Shown piece by piece: positions 56,528 through 64,000 of a stretch of 64,000 nt of DNA. The position numbers were made by a program, and so were the translations under genes. How positions within the stretch are numbered: the first letter of the stretch is position 1; each line of letters opens with the position of its first letter. Source of the stretch: G965212025 sp965212025 (GTDB taxonomy: Bacteria > Pseudomonadota > Gammaproteobacteria > Poriferisulfidales > Oxydemutatoraceae); the NCBI GenBank assembly GCA_965212025.1, contig OZ243039.1:868001-932000 (forward strand). Direction: 5' to 3'. The notes beneath the pieces were generated by a model, which did not search any database, was not told where the DNA came from, and worked only from the letters and a program-made list of their open reading frames with translations.

Positions 56528-58291
56528 ATGACCTTTCCGGTGCGCATAAAACCCCCAATTCTGATTCTTGCGGGTGCGCTTTGTCTTTCTGCGTGCACGG
56601 CAAGCAATGAGCTTGGTTCTCCGGCGATGCTTGGTTTCATCCTTCCGACCGCGCAGCACCAGAAAGATTCTGACTTGCTGTACCACCTCATGACCGGGCA
56701 GCTTTATTACCGCAAAGGAGACGCCGGCGATTCCCTGGAACATTACGCGCTTGCTGCCGAAATCTCCGATGATGCAAAGGTCGTGGGGATCGCTTTCATG
56801 AGGGCAGCCGAGCAGGGGAACTTCGTCTTAAGTTATCGCTTGGCAAACAAGTACCTGCGTTTGGGTGGTAAGGAGCTTGCTTACAGAGAAATGCTCGCAG
56901 TGGTCTACACCGTGGCGGATGACATTGATGCGGTCGAGAGACAGGTTCGCAGTATTCCCGAAGTCGAACGAAAGAAGGGCTTCTTTTTTTCACGGCTTGC
57001 CGAGCTGTTGGTGAAAGTGAAATCAGCCAGGGAAGCCACGCAGACGCTGGCATCAGTGGTGTCCCGCTTTCCGGATGCAGTTGATGCACAGTCTGCGCTG
57101 GCCGTGTTGGCCTTGAAGTCGCAGGAATATGACGTAGCGCGCCAGGCGGCGGAAAACGTAATACAGCTGTCACCGGAAGATCATCAGCATTACTTCATCA
57201 AAGCCCGCAGCCTGATCTTGCAGGGGAACCCGCAGGAAGGCCTCGCCATCGTCCGAGCTCACGCCCACGCACCAGAGTCGAGAAAGCACTATCTGACCAG
57301 GTTGAATTTCGTCAAGTTGCTTTTTGAGAACAATGAAGTGACTCAAGCGCAGGAAGAACTGGAGGATATGCTGACTATCTGGCCGCTCAATCCTGAAATC
57401 CTGGACAAATTGGCGATATCCAATTACCGGTTCGAGGTGATTGGGGCTGCCGAAAAATATTTTTCCCGGTTGACGGAATATTTGGCTTTCGTCGACAAAG
57501 CGCACTACTACCTGGGACAGATTGCTTTGCAGCGAGGCAATTACCAGGCTGCCACTGACCATTTCAGGGAGGTGCACCCGGGTCAATACTTCCGCATCGC
57601 GCAATCAGCAGTGATTGAAACGCTGAAAAAGCAGCAGAAGGCAGATTCGCTCCCGGAGTATTTTGAGGGCGAGCGAGCCCTGCAAAGCGATGCGTTTGCC
57701 AAGGCAACACTGTACTTGTTGGAGACCAACGAGCTGCTCGTAGACGAGCGGAGGGAAGAAAGCTACCTTCTCCTGCAAAAAGCGACAAAAGAGATCCCCA
57801 ATAGTGTTGATCTGCTGTATTTCCAAGGGATTGTTGCGGCAGAACTGGGGATGAAAGCGGCAGCCAAGAACGACTTCAGTCTGGTGGTCAAACTGGAACC
57901 GAACCACTACGATGCCCTGAATGCTCTGGGTTATATGTATGCCGATGACAACGAGCGCTTGCCGGAAGCCAAGAGTCTGGTCGAGCGCGCCTATCAGCTC
58001 AAAATGGACAGTTCAGAAATTCTGGACAGCATGGGCTGGGTTTTGTTCCGTTTGCAGAACTTTGAGCAGGCCGAACATTTTATGCGCCTGTCCCTGGCTC
58101 TGACACGCAACCCCATTGTCGTCGGGCATCTCGTGGAAATCCTGTTGGCCATGGGGAGCGAAGACGAAGCGCGGGAGGAATTGTCTCATGGCCTGGCGGA
58201 ATTCCCGGACGATGCCTATTTGCGAAGCCTTGTCACTCCATTGCCTCGCAGCACTTTAAAAGACGGAGAGGTTGAGACCTTATATTTTTAG
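56528..58291 (+). CDS. TPR-repeat outer-membrane lipoprotein
   Basis: 587 aa with a lipoprotein signal, lipobox LSAC with Cys23, and then helical tetratricopeptide repeats throughout. Clear examples are the C-terminal units HYDALNALGYMYADDNERLPEA and the following ILDSMGWVLFRLQNFEQAE. A protein of this type commonly lies between hemA and lolB in gammaproteobacteria. Its exact role is not known; a scaffold role at the outer membrane is inferred. lolB begins four bases after its stop. Confidence 0.85.
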   Translation: MTFPVRIKPPILILAGALCLSACTASNELGSPAMLGFILPTAQHQKDSDLLYHLMTGQLYYRKGDAGDSLEHYALAAEISDDAKVVGIAFMRAAEQGNFVLSYRLANKYLRLGGKELAYREMLAVVYTVADDIDAVERQVRSIPEVERKKGFFFSRLAELLVKVKSAREATQTLASVVSRFPDAVDAQSALAVLALKSQEYDVARQAAENVIQLSPEDHQHYFIKARSLILQGNPQEGLAIVRAHAHAPESRKHYLTRLNFVKLLFENNEVTQAQEELEDMLTIWPLNPEILDKLAISNYRFEVIGAAEKYFSRLTEYLAFVDKAHYYLGQIALQRGNYQAATDHFREVHPGQYFRIAQSAVIETLKKQQKADSLPEYFEGERALQSDAFAKATLYLLETNELLVDERREESYLLLQKATKEIPNSVDLLYFQGIVAAELGMKAAAKNDFSLVVKLEPNHYDALNALGYMYADDNERLPEAKSLVERAYQLKMDSSEILDSMGWVLFRLQNFEQAEHFMRLSLALTRNPIVVGHLVEILLAMGSEDEAREELSHGLAEFPDDAYLRSLVTPLPRSTLKDGEVETLYF

Positions 58292-58294
58292 CGT

Positions 58295-59050
58295 GTGGCT
58301 ACCGATGAGAGTCTTCGATTTCTTCGTGGCATGGGTCAGCGCCTGCTGCCACGCTACCCCGGAGTGAGGCGCGAGCGGCCACTTCCTGAATTTCGCGCAG
58401 CTGCCAAAAGCAGGGCGGTGGTCGTTGCCGTTTTGCTTTCGGCTTTCCTGGGTGCCTGCTCATTGGATTTATTACGGCGTGATGCCATGCCTGAGCCCAC
58501 TGGTGGAAGCTGGCAAGAGAAAGTTTCCCGGCTACAGAAGTTGACGGGTTGGCGCGCGCGCGGGAAGGTCAGTTTATGGCGGGACGGCGAAGGTTTCAGG
58601 GCACCATTTATTTGGGAATATCGTTCGGGGCATTCGCAAATATATTTTCTGGATGCGTTTGGTTGGCCACGTGGCAAGATTGAGTGGTCGGCAGATGGCA
58701 CGGGTCATTTTAGCCAATCGGGGAAGCACCACCGCTTTGCTTCCTTACACGATTTTTCCCTTCGGCACTTTGGTGTTGATTTGCCATTGGCGGCAATCAG
58801 ACATTGGGTGACCGGGGTGCCGCGCGTCCGGGATAAGATAGAAAACCTGCGCTTTTCTTCGGCGAAGGAAATAACGGACTTTGATCAGTCAGGTTGGCAC
58901 GTGCAGTATTTGGCGCGCCATGATGTCGAAGGTTACTCGCTGCCAGCCAAGATGCGGGTGGAAAAACAAGATGCGGGAGTTTTGTTCTTGATCAGCCGCT
59001 GGCACAATTTGGTTTTTTCTGAGGAAGACCAGGAACATGCAGCTCAATGA
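58295..59050 (+). CDS. lolB: Outer-membrane lipoprotein receptor LolB
   Basis: 251 aa from the GTG at 58295. The lipobox FLGAC puts the lipidated cysteine at residue 55, which makes the leader unusually long; starts at 58331 or 58364 would give more ordinary signal lengths. After the lipobox, LTGWRARGKVSLWRDGEGF and FIWEYRSG match the LolB fold that accepts lipoproteins from LolA. Position before ispE supports the name. It overlaps ispE by 14 bases. Confidence 0.85.
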   Translation: MATDESLRFLRGMGQRLLPRYPGVRRERPLPEFRAAAKSRAVVVAVLLSAFLGACSLDLLRRDAMPEPTGGSWQEKVSRLQKLTGWRARGKVSLWRDGEGFRAPFIWEYRSGHSQIYFLDAFGWPRGKIEWSADGTGHFSQSGKHHRFASLHDFSLRHFGVDLPLAAIRHWVTGVPRVRDKIENLRFSSAKEITDFDQSGWHVQYLARHDVEGYSLPAKMRVEKQDAGVLFLISRWHNLVFSEEDQEHAAQ

Positions 59051-59906
59051 GGGTCTGTGGCCCGCGCCCATGAAACTGAATCTGTTTCTGCGTATTGTTG
59101 GACGTACTCCACGAAATTACCATGAAATTCAATCAATTTTTCGCGTGCTGGACTACTGCGACGATCTGGAAATTGCAGTGACCCAATCCGGAGCACTCGA
59201 TTTTGGATGCAGCGACCCGTCCATTCCGGATCACGATAACCTGGCCCTGCTGGCTGCGAAGCTGTTACAAAAGCGCTGCCATGTTCGTGCCGGGGCGAGA
59301 ATTTTTGTGCACAAGAAAGTTCCGCCTGGCAGTGGTTTGGGAGCAGGGAGTTCCAACGCGGCAACCGTACTGCGAGTGTTGAATGTGTTGTGGCGTTGTG
59401 GCTGCACACCGGGCTTTCTGGAGAGTCTGGGTCACGAGCTTGGTGGGGACGTTCCTTTTTTTGTCCGCGGCGTGGATGCCTGGGTGGAGGGAGAAGGAGA
59501 GCGGCTGGTTCCAATAAGCCTGCCGCCTGCGTACTATACGGTGTTCATTCCCAAGGTTTCGGTGTCCACAAAAGCCATGTATGAAGAACCTGATTTGACT
59601 CGGGATTGCTCGCCCATTACAGAAAAGCTGTTTCGTGAAGGCAATACCCAAAATGTTTTCGAACCCTTGGTGAGAAAAAAATATCCAGTGATTCGGCGAA
59701 TTCTGGATTGGTTGAAAGGCTTTTCGGAAGCGCATTTGAGCGGCACGGGCGCGGCGATTTTCGCCTCATTCCCGACTCGTGATGAAGCGCAGCGCGTTTG
59801 GAAGCTCCGACCCGTCGGCTTGCCAGGCTTTGTGGCGAAAGGATGTGGCAGATCACCTTTGCTGTCGTGTCTGGGGGTGGCATCGCCACCGCTTGCCGTT
59901 TGCTGA
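59037..59906 (+). CDS. ispE: 4-diphosphocytidyl-2-C-methyl-D-erythritol kinase IspE
   Basis: 289 aa GHMP kinase of the MEP isoprenoid pathway. The substrate segment WPAPMKLNLFLRIVG is at the N-terminus, with Met where Ala is usual before the Lys. The ATP loop is VPPGSGLGAGSSNAA, and the third motif LSGTGAAIFASF lies near the C-terminus. tRNA-Gln follows 67 bases downstream. Confidence 0.93.
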   Translation: MQLNEGLWPAPMKLNLFLRIVGRTPRNYHEIQSIFRVLDYCDDLEIAVTQSGALDFGCSDPSIPDHDNLALLAAKLLQKRCHVRAGARIFVHKKVPPGSGLGAGSSNAATVLRVLNVLWRCGCTPGFLESLGHELGGDVPFFVRGVDAWVEGEGERLVPISLPPAYYTVFIPKVSVSTKAMYEEPDLTRDCSPITEKLFREGNTQNVFEPLVRKKYPVIRRILDWLKGFSEAHLSGTGAAIFASFPTRDEAQRVWKLRPVGLPGFVAKGCGRSPLLSCLGVASPPLAVC

Positions 59907-59973
59907 ATTGCCAGGTGCATTCAAGTATGGTTTCCGAAGTAGCGGGGTTCGATTTCGATGCAATGTGGTTTTA

Positions 59974-60048
59974 TGGGCCGTCGCCAAGTGGTAAGGCACC
60001 GGGTTTTGATCCCGGTATTCGCAGGTTCGAATCCTGCCGGCCCAGCCA
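59974..60048 (+). tRNA. tRNA-Gln (anticodon TTG)
   Basis: 75 nt cloverleaf with encoded CCA. The acceptor TGGGCCG pairs with CGGCCCA; the anticodon stem CCGGG/CCCGG holds the loop TTTTGAT with anticodon TTG. The T-arm is GCAGG-TTCGAAT-CCTGC. Its site between ispE and prs is conserved in many gammaproteobacteria. Confidence 0.97.
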
Positions 60049-60065
60049 ATTTCCAAGGATGACAA

Positions 60066-61031
60066 GTGCTGACTGATACCCGAAAGCCCATCATTGTATC
60101 TGGCAACGCCAATCGTCCGTTGGCGACAAAGATCGCCCAGTACCTCAATCAACCCCTTGCCGCCGCCACTGTTGGCCGTTTCAGCGATGGAGAAATTCGG
60201 ATTGAAATAGAAGAAAGCGTCCGCGGTGCAGACGTTTTTGTCATTCAACCAACTTGTGCGCCGGTTAATGATCACCTGATTGAATTGCTGCTTCTGATTG
60301 ACGCACTGTACCGGGCATCAGCAGGCCGCATCACAGCTGTGATGCCTTATTTTGGCTATTGCCGTCAGGATCGCAAACCACGGTATATGCGTGTTCCGAT
60401 TTCCGCCAAAGTGGCGGCAAATATGATTGGCAGCGTCTCGGCCAGCTGCATCCTGACAGTAGATTTGCATTCGGATCAAATCCAGGGGTTTTTTGACGTT
60501 CCGGTCGACAACGTGTACGCCTCACCGGTGTTCCTGAAGGACATCAAACTAACGCTTCGGGATGGTGCCCCCCTGGTGGTGGTTTCTCCCGATGTGGGAG
60601 GCGTGGTGCGTGCCCGTGCCGTTGCCAAGCGTTTGGGAGATGCCGATTTGGTTATCATCGACAAGCGACGCCCACGCCCCAACGAAGCAGAGGTGATGAA
60701 TATTATCGGCAACGTAAAAGACAGGCGGTGCGTGATCGTCGACGATCTTGTGGATACCGCGGGAACGATATGCAGTGCCGCCGCCGCGTTAAAGAAGCAA
60801 GGAGCAGTGGAAGTTAAAGCTTATGCCACGCACTCGCTGCTGTCAGAGAATGCGGTGGACAAAATACAAAGTTCACAGCTCGATGAAGTCGTGGTGAGCG
60901 ATACCATTCCCTTGCTTGCTTCGTCTGTAAACTGCCCGAAAATCAGGCAATTAAGCGTCGCAGAGCTGCTTGCCAAGGCCGTACATCGCGTCAATACATC
61001 CGAGTCTTTGAGTAGCCTGTTTGCGGGTTGA
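60066..61031 (+). CDS. prs: Ribose-phosphate pyrophosphokinase
   Basis: 321 aa with a GTG start and AGGA seven bases upstream. It makes PRPP from ribose 5-phosphate and ATP. Typical segments: GRFSDGEIRIEIEESVRG near residue 38, PYFGYCRQDRK in the flexible loop, DLHSDQIQGFFDVPVDN, and the PRPP loop VIVDDLVDTAGTI at about residues 221-233. The tRNA gene immediately upstream probably shares its transcript. Confidence 0.95.
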   Translation: MLTDTRKPIIVSGNANRPLATKIAQYLNQPLAAATVGRFSDGEIRIEIEESVRGADVFVIQPTCAPVNDHLIELLLLIDALYRASAGRITAVMPYFGYCRQDRKPRYMRVPISAKVAANMIGSVSASCILTVDLHSDQIQGFFDVPVDNVYASPVFLKDIKLTLRDGAPLVVVSPDVGGVVRARAVAKRLGDADLVIIDKRRPRPNEAEVMNIIGNVKDRRCVIVDDLVDTAGTICSAAAALKKQGAVEVKAYATHSLLSENAVDKIQSSQLDEVVVSDTIPLLASSVNCPKIRQLSVAELLAKAVHRVNTSESLSSLFAG

Positions 61032-61124
61032 GCAGAGCGTGTGGAGGCTCACTCCATTGGTACTGCCTTTTTTTGGGAGCCTGCCACTGGTGTTGCGGGA
61101 TCCGGTTTTTCAAGCCTTGATCTG

Positions 61125-61730
61125 ATGGAAGAGACAAAAATCGAAGCTGTCCGGCACAAAACCATTCGTCTGGTTGTCGGCTTGGGCAATCCCGGAGATC
61201 AATACCGGAACAACCGTCACAACGTCGGGTTTTGGTTTCTGGATATGCTGGCCGAAAAATATGGGCTGACTTTCCGAAGTTCCCCGTACGGGAAAAGCTG
61301 TGGTTTGATGGGTGATGAAGGACATATCTGGTTCTTCCGGCCCGGTACTTATGTGAATCTGTCCGGCGGCGCAGTCTTGGGATTTATGAATTATTACGAC
61401 CTGGACGCGTCCCGCCTGTTGCTCGTCCACGACGATATTGATTTGCCGGATGCAAAGATACGTTTGAAATATGGTGGTGGGCATGGAGGGCACAATGGGG
61501 TGCGAGACGTGATCAAACATTGTGGTGCCGATTTCTGGCGCTTGCGCGTGGGCATGAGCCACCCGGGAGACAAATTACTGGTGCACGACTATGTATTGAA
61601 CGCACCATCACGCGCCGAAACAGAGCACATCAGAGAACGGTTAAGCCAGGTGATTTGCCATAGCGAAGAGCTTTTGGCAGGTCGCTTTGAGCGAGCACGG
61701 GAAGCGCTGCTTCAGGAGACAAAGAACTAA
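61125..61730 (+). CDS. pth: Peptidyl-tRNA hydrolase
   Basis: 201 aa from the ATG at 61125; the frame is open from 61041. It releases peptides from dropped-off peptidyl-tRNA. VVGLGNPGDQYRNNRHNVGF contains the catalytic His of the family; FFRPGTYVNLSGGAV and HDDIDLPDAKIRLKYGGGHGGHNGVRD segments are also typical. The ribosomal protein L25 gene often found before it is missing here. Its stop overlaps the ychF start. Confidence 0.94.
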   Translation: MEETKIEAVRHKTIRLVVGLGNPGDQYRNNRHNVGFWFLDMLAEKYGLTFRSSPYGKSCGLMGDEGHIWFFRPGTYVNLSGGAVLGFMNYYDLDASRLLLVHDDIDLPDAKIRLKYGGGHGGHNGVRDVIKHCGADFWRLRVGMSHPGDKLLVHDYVLNAPSRAETEHIRERLSQVICHSEELLAGRFERAREALLQETKN

Positions 61731-62818
61731 TGGGTCTTAAGTGTGGAATCGTAGGCTTACCCAATGTTGGCAAATCGACGCTGTTCAATTTGCTGACCGA
61801 CTCCGAAGTGGATGCAGTGAATTACCCCTTTTGCACGATTGAAGCGAATGTAGGCATTGCCCCTCTGTACGATACGAAACTTCAGAAAATCGCCGAAATC
61901 GCCAGCGCGCGCAAAACCGTACCCACCGTTCTGGAGTTTGTTGACATCGCGGGCTTGATACAGGGTGCTTCAAAGGGCGAAGGGCTTGGCAATCAGTTCC
62001 TGGAACACGTCCGTAACGTGGACGCTTTGGTGCATGTCGTTCGGTGTTTTGACAGCGAGGAAATCGTTCACGTCTCCGGGTCGGTCGATCCGGTGCGCGA
62101 TTTGCTGACCATTCGGGATGAATTTTTGTTGGCGGATCTGGCGGTGGCAGAAAGGAACCTCACCAAAAGTCAAAAAATCGCGAGAGGCGGTGACAGCGTT
62201 GCCCGGGAAAGGGCGGAGATATTGGCTCGCTTATGCGATACGCTGAGCGAAGGAGTGCGACCTGACACTCTGGCATTGAGCAAAGAAGGAAACAGCCTGG
62301 TCAGGGAATTAGGCTTGCTCAGTCTGAAGCCTGAGTTGCTGGTTGCCAATGTCCAGGAAAATCAGGCGCACAGTCAGCCATATCTGCAGGCCTTGACGGG
62401 TTATCTTGATGGACATGACTCGGTGATGTTGCCGATCTCTGTGCAGCTTGAAAGCGAATTGCGAGCTTTGCCAAGGGCAGAAAAAATGGAGTTTTTCCGC
62501 GAATCAGGCTATACAGGCAGTGGACTTGAACGCATTGTGGATGCGGCCTACCGCCTGCTGGATTTGCTGACCTTTTATACGGCTGGAGAGAAGGAAGCCA
62601 GAGCCTGGACGATTCCGAAAGGTATGACCGCGCGATATGCGGCCGGTCGTGTGCACAGCGATTTTGAAAAATCTTTTATTCGCGCCGAAGTCGTGTCCTA
62701 TCCCGATTTTGTTGGCTACGGTGGTACTGCGGATGCGCGTCGCGCTGGCAAAGCCAGGATGGAAGGCAAGCATTACGTGGTGCAGGAGGGAGATGTCGTT
62801 CACTTTCACTGTTCCTGA
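61730..62818 (+). CDS. ychF: Ribosome-binding ATPase YchF (OLA1 family)
   Basis: 362 aa P-loop NTPase of the Obg superfamily. The P-loop is GLPNVGKST at residues 9-17, and the switch region includes DIAGLIQGASKGEGLGN. The specificity motif reads NVQE in place of NKxD, consistent with ATP preference in this family. A TGS domain is at the C-terminus. It overlaps pth as TAATG. Confidence 0.95.
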   Translation: MGLKCGIVGLPNVGKSTLFNLLTDSEVDAVNYPFCTIEANVGIAPLYDTKLQKIAEIASARKTVPTVLEFVDIAGLIQGASKGEGLGNQFLEHVRNVDALVHVVRCFDSEEIVHVSGSVDPVRDLLTIRDEFLLADLAVAERNLTKSQKIARGGDSVARERAEILARLCDTLSEGVRPDTLALSKEGNSLVRELGLLSLKPELLVANVQENQAHSQPYLQALTGYLDGHDSVMLPISVQLESELRALPRAEKMEFFRESGYTGSGLERIVDAAYRLLDLLTFYTAGEKEARAWTIPKGMTARYAAGRVHSDFEKSFIRAEVVSYPDFVGYGGTADARRAGKARMEGKHYVVQEGDVVHFHCS

Positions 62819-62915
62819 AACCGCCGTGATGCTGCACAGGGGTATCCCGCGTTGATTTGAAGGCTTTCGTGATGGACTGAAAAGCTCCTGCCTGCCGACG
62901 CGTTTTTTCAGTCTG

Positions 62916-62921
62916 TATAAT
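62916..62921 (+). promoter_or_regulatory. -10 box of the tRNA-Met gene
   Basis: TGTATAAT gives a perfect TATAAT at 62916-62921 with the upstream TG of an extended -10. The following TTCGGGCTC is a G/C-rich discriminator of the kind seen in front of stable RNA genes. The -35 region is poor. Confidence 0.6.
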
Positions 62922-62930
62922 TTCGGGCTC

Positions 62931-63007
62931 GGCTATGTAGCTCAGCAGGTTAGAGCACGGCATTCATAATGCCGGGGTCGCTGGTTCAAGTCCAGCCATA
63001 GCCACCA
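62931..63007 (+). tRNA. tRNA-Met (anticodon CAT, elongator type)
   Basis: 77 nt with encoded CCA. The acceptor GGCTATG pairs with CATAGCC. The anticodon stem CGGCA/TGCCG encloses TTCATAA, anticodon CAT. The first base pair of the acceptor is intact and the stem lacks the three G-C pairs of initiator tRNA, so elongator Met is likely. An Ile tRNA with modified CAT is possible but less likely. Confidence 0.95.
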
Positions 63008-63122
63008 CCTCTGTCCTGGTTTTAGTCTGGCTCGCGCCCTGTCAAAACATCCTTTCCCTGCCGTGCACTTTTCTGATGTCGGCAGTGGGTCGCCAAACGC
63101 GTATGTACGCAGACTTTATGTC

Positions 63123-63737
63123 TTACAACAGATCGGGCAGCGATGAGTACCAAGGCACTTTGAGGTGCTTGCCGCACCTGCGCAGTTGGTGCTTGTAGGC
63201 GTCAGCCAGACGTACAACTTTGTCGGTCGCGACGATCAATTTGGGGTTGTTACGCCAGCCTCCCCTGCGATAGCCGGTCCAGCCATCGTGGTATGCCAGA
63301 TACAGGCTACGTGTGTCATTGGGGGACAGCTTCAGGTATCTGACGCTTTTTGAGTTGTACCAGCCAATGAAATCAGTTGCATCGCCAAAATCACTGCGGG
63401 AAGCAAAAAGCCTGTCGTTTTGCTGTGCGTAGTCATCCCAGGTTTCGTCCTTGGCTTGCGCGTAGCCTTTGGCCGAAGACTTCCGAAACCAGGGGATAAA
63501 CCCCAGCAGCTTTTGTATCGGGGGTTTGGCATTGTGCCTGAAAGAAGATTCCTGGTGCACAAAAGCCAGAATCACGTGTTCGGGGATTGACCAACGCTGC
63601 GTTGCCTTGCGAATGTCCGCGAACCAGCTTCCGTGCTCCCTGAAAATATCGCAGGCGTTATGGGGATTCGCGGGCGGCGGTTTCGCACACGATGCTGTTA
63701 TCAAAGCGCAGAAAACCAACAGCAACAGTTTTTTCAT
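63123..63737 (-). CDS. Lytic transglycosylase-like (SLT) lipoprotein
   Basis: 204 aa from the ATG at 63737 with GAGAGG upstream; the frame is open to 63800. A lipoprotein signal ends at ITASC with Cys17. The motif FVHQESSFRHNAKPP carries the probable catalytic Glu63 of the SLT fold, followed by KSSAKGYAQAKDETW in place of the usual GLMQ segment. It is predicted to cut peptidoglycan from the outer membrane side; close relatives are small SLT lipoproteins of proteobacteria. Confidence 0.8.
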   Translation of the reverse strand: MKKLLLLVFCALITASCAKPPPANPHNACDIFREHGSWFADIRKATQRWSIPEHVILAFVHQESSFRHNAKPPIQKLLGFIPWFRKSSAKGYAQAKDETWDDYAQQNDRLFASRSDFGDATDFIGWYNSKSVRYLKLSPNDTRSLYLAYHDGWTGYRRGGWRNNPKLIVATDKVVRLADAYKHQLRRCGKHLKVPWYSSLPDLL

Positions 63738-63753
63738 AATCCTCTCAATCCTA

Positions 63754-64000
63754 TCAAATGGAAGCCAGCCGGTATAACAGATTATCCAGCATTCTGTCAC
63801 TCAGGAAAGGTTTCAGCCACCACAGAACGTGGGAAGGCACCGTGACTCGATAGCGGCATTTGGGTCGTTTTGCAGACAGACAACGCAACAATACCCGGGT
63901 TACTGCGTCCGGAGGAAGCGTGAAAGGAACCGAGACGCCTTTTTCGTGGAATTTCCGCTCCATCGTCTGGTAGCGCAGGACATGCGGGCCGGACTTGGTG
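63754..64000 (-). CDS. Short-chain dehydrogenase/reductase, C-terminal part (runs off right edge)
   Basis: The last 82 codons of a gene that enters from the right edge. Segments such as TLPPDAVTRVLLRCLSAKRP and KCRYRVTVPSHVLWWLKPFL are typical of the C-terminus of classical SDR oxidoreductases, after the Rossmann fold. The substrate cannot be told from this end. It lies 16 bases from the start of the SLT lipoprotein gene on the same strand and may be co-transcribed with it. Confidence 0.65.
   Translation of the reverse strand, partial: TKSGPHVLRYQTMERKFHEKGVSVPFTLPPDAVTRVLLRCLSAKRPKCRYRVTVPSHVLWWLKPFLSDRMLDNLLYRLASI

Noticed and set aside
62931..63007. tRNA-Ile2 with CAT anticodon
   Set aside because: Without knowledge of TilS determinants I cannot exclude it, but the acceptor stem and arms fit elongator tRNA-Met better.

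Overview
The window looks like a chromosomal segment of a gammaproteobacterium. The evidence is a complete mraZ-to-ftsZ division and cell-wall cluster with a DAP-type MurE, and a hemA-prfA pair divergent from a TPR-lipoprotein/lolB/ispE/tRNA-Gln/prs/pth/ychF block. A LolB-type outer-membrane lipoprotein system fits the same assignment. I cannot name a genus. Genes are tightly packed and many overlap by 4-11 bases; start codons are often GTG. These dense regions alternate with expanded, repeat-rich accessory DNA.

Layout. 1-3689 (minus): the 5' part of a very large surface-protein gene (secretion signal, lysyl-endopeptidase-like serine protease domain, GLUG repeats, fibronectin-III-like domains) that runs off the left edge. 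3983-5338 (plus): a tyrosinase-fold protein in which four of the six copper-binding histidines are replaced. 5697-14869 (plus): a compact type IVb pilus operon (TcpQ/PilL-like, secretin PilN, PilO, an unknown small protein, PilP-like, ATPase PilQ, three prepilin-like proteins, platform protein PilR) that ends in a secreted eight-cysteine protein. 15020-16843 (minus): an AMP-forming acyl-CoA synthetase. 17154-34739 (plus): the dcw cluster mraZ-rsmH-ftsL-ftsI-murE-murF-mraY-murD-ftsW-murG-murC-murB-ddl-ftsQ-ftsA-ftsZ, with a good promoter in front of mraZ. 34740-36713: no gene; it holds a 428-bp direct duplication that includes the 3' end of ftsZ, then about eight tandem 143/144-bp units. 36714-46896 (minus): a second, giant copy of the protease-GLUG-FN3 gene, about 10.2 kb, split by one frameshift near 38250. 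47655-49103: purB. 49126-53661 (minus): a GldA/GldF/GldG-type ABC transporter with a DUF4340 protein. 54052-56384 (minus): prfA and hemA. 56528-62818 (plus): TPR lipoprotein, lolB, ispE, tRNA-Gln, prs, pth, ychF; then tRNA-Met. 63123-64000 (minus): a lytic-transglycosylase-like lipoprotein and the end of a short-chain dehydrogenase.

How the parts fit. The dcw genes make UDP-MurNAc-pentapeptide and lipid II and build the divisome. The usual neighbour lpxC does not follow ftsZ; repeat DNA and the giant surface-protein gene lie there instead. The two protease-GLUG genes are close paralogues in the same orientation, about 43 kb apart, and bracket the pilus and dcw blocks. Surface adhesion or secretion is a likely common theme of the accessory parts, by inference. 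The items most worth a second look are the ligand-poor tyrosinase homologue, the split giant protease-GLUG protein, the 144-bp array with the duplicated ftsZ tail, and the secreted protein that closes the pilus operon.
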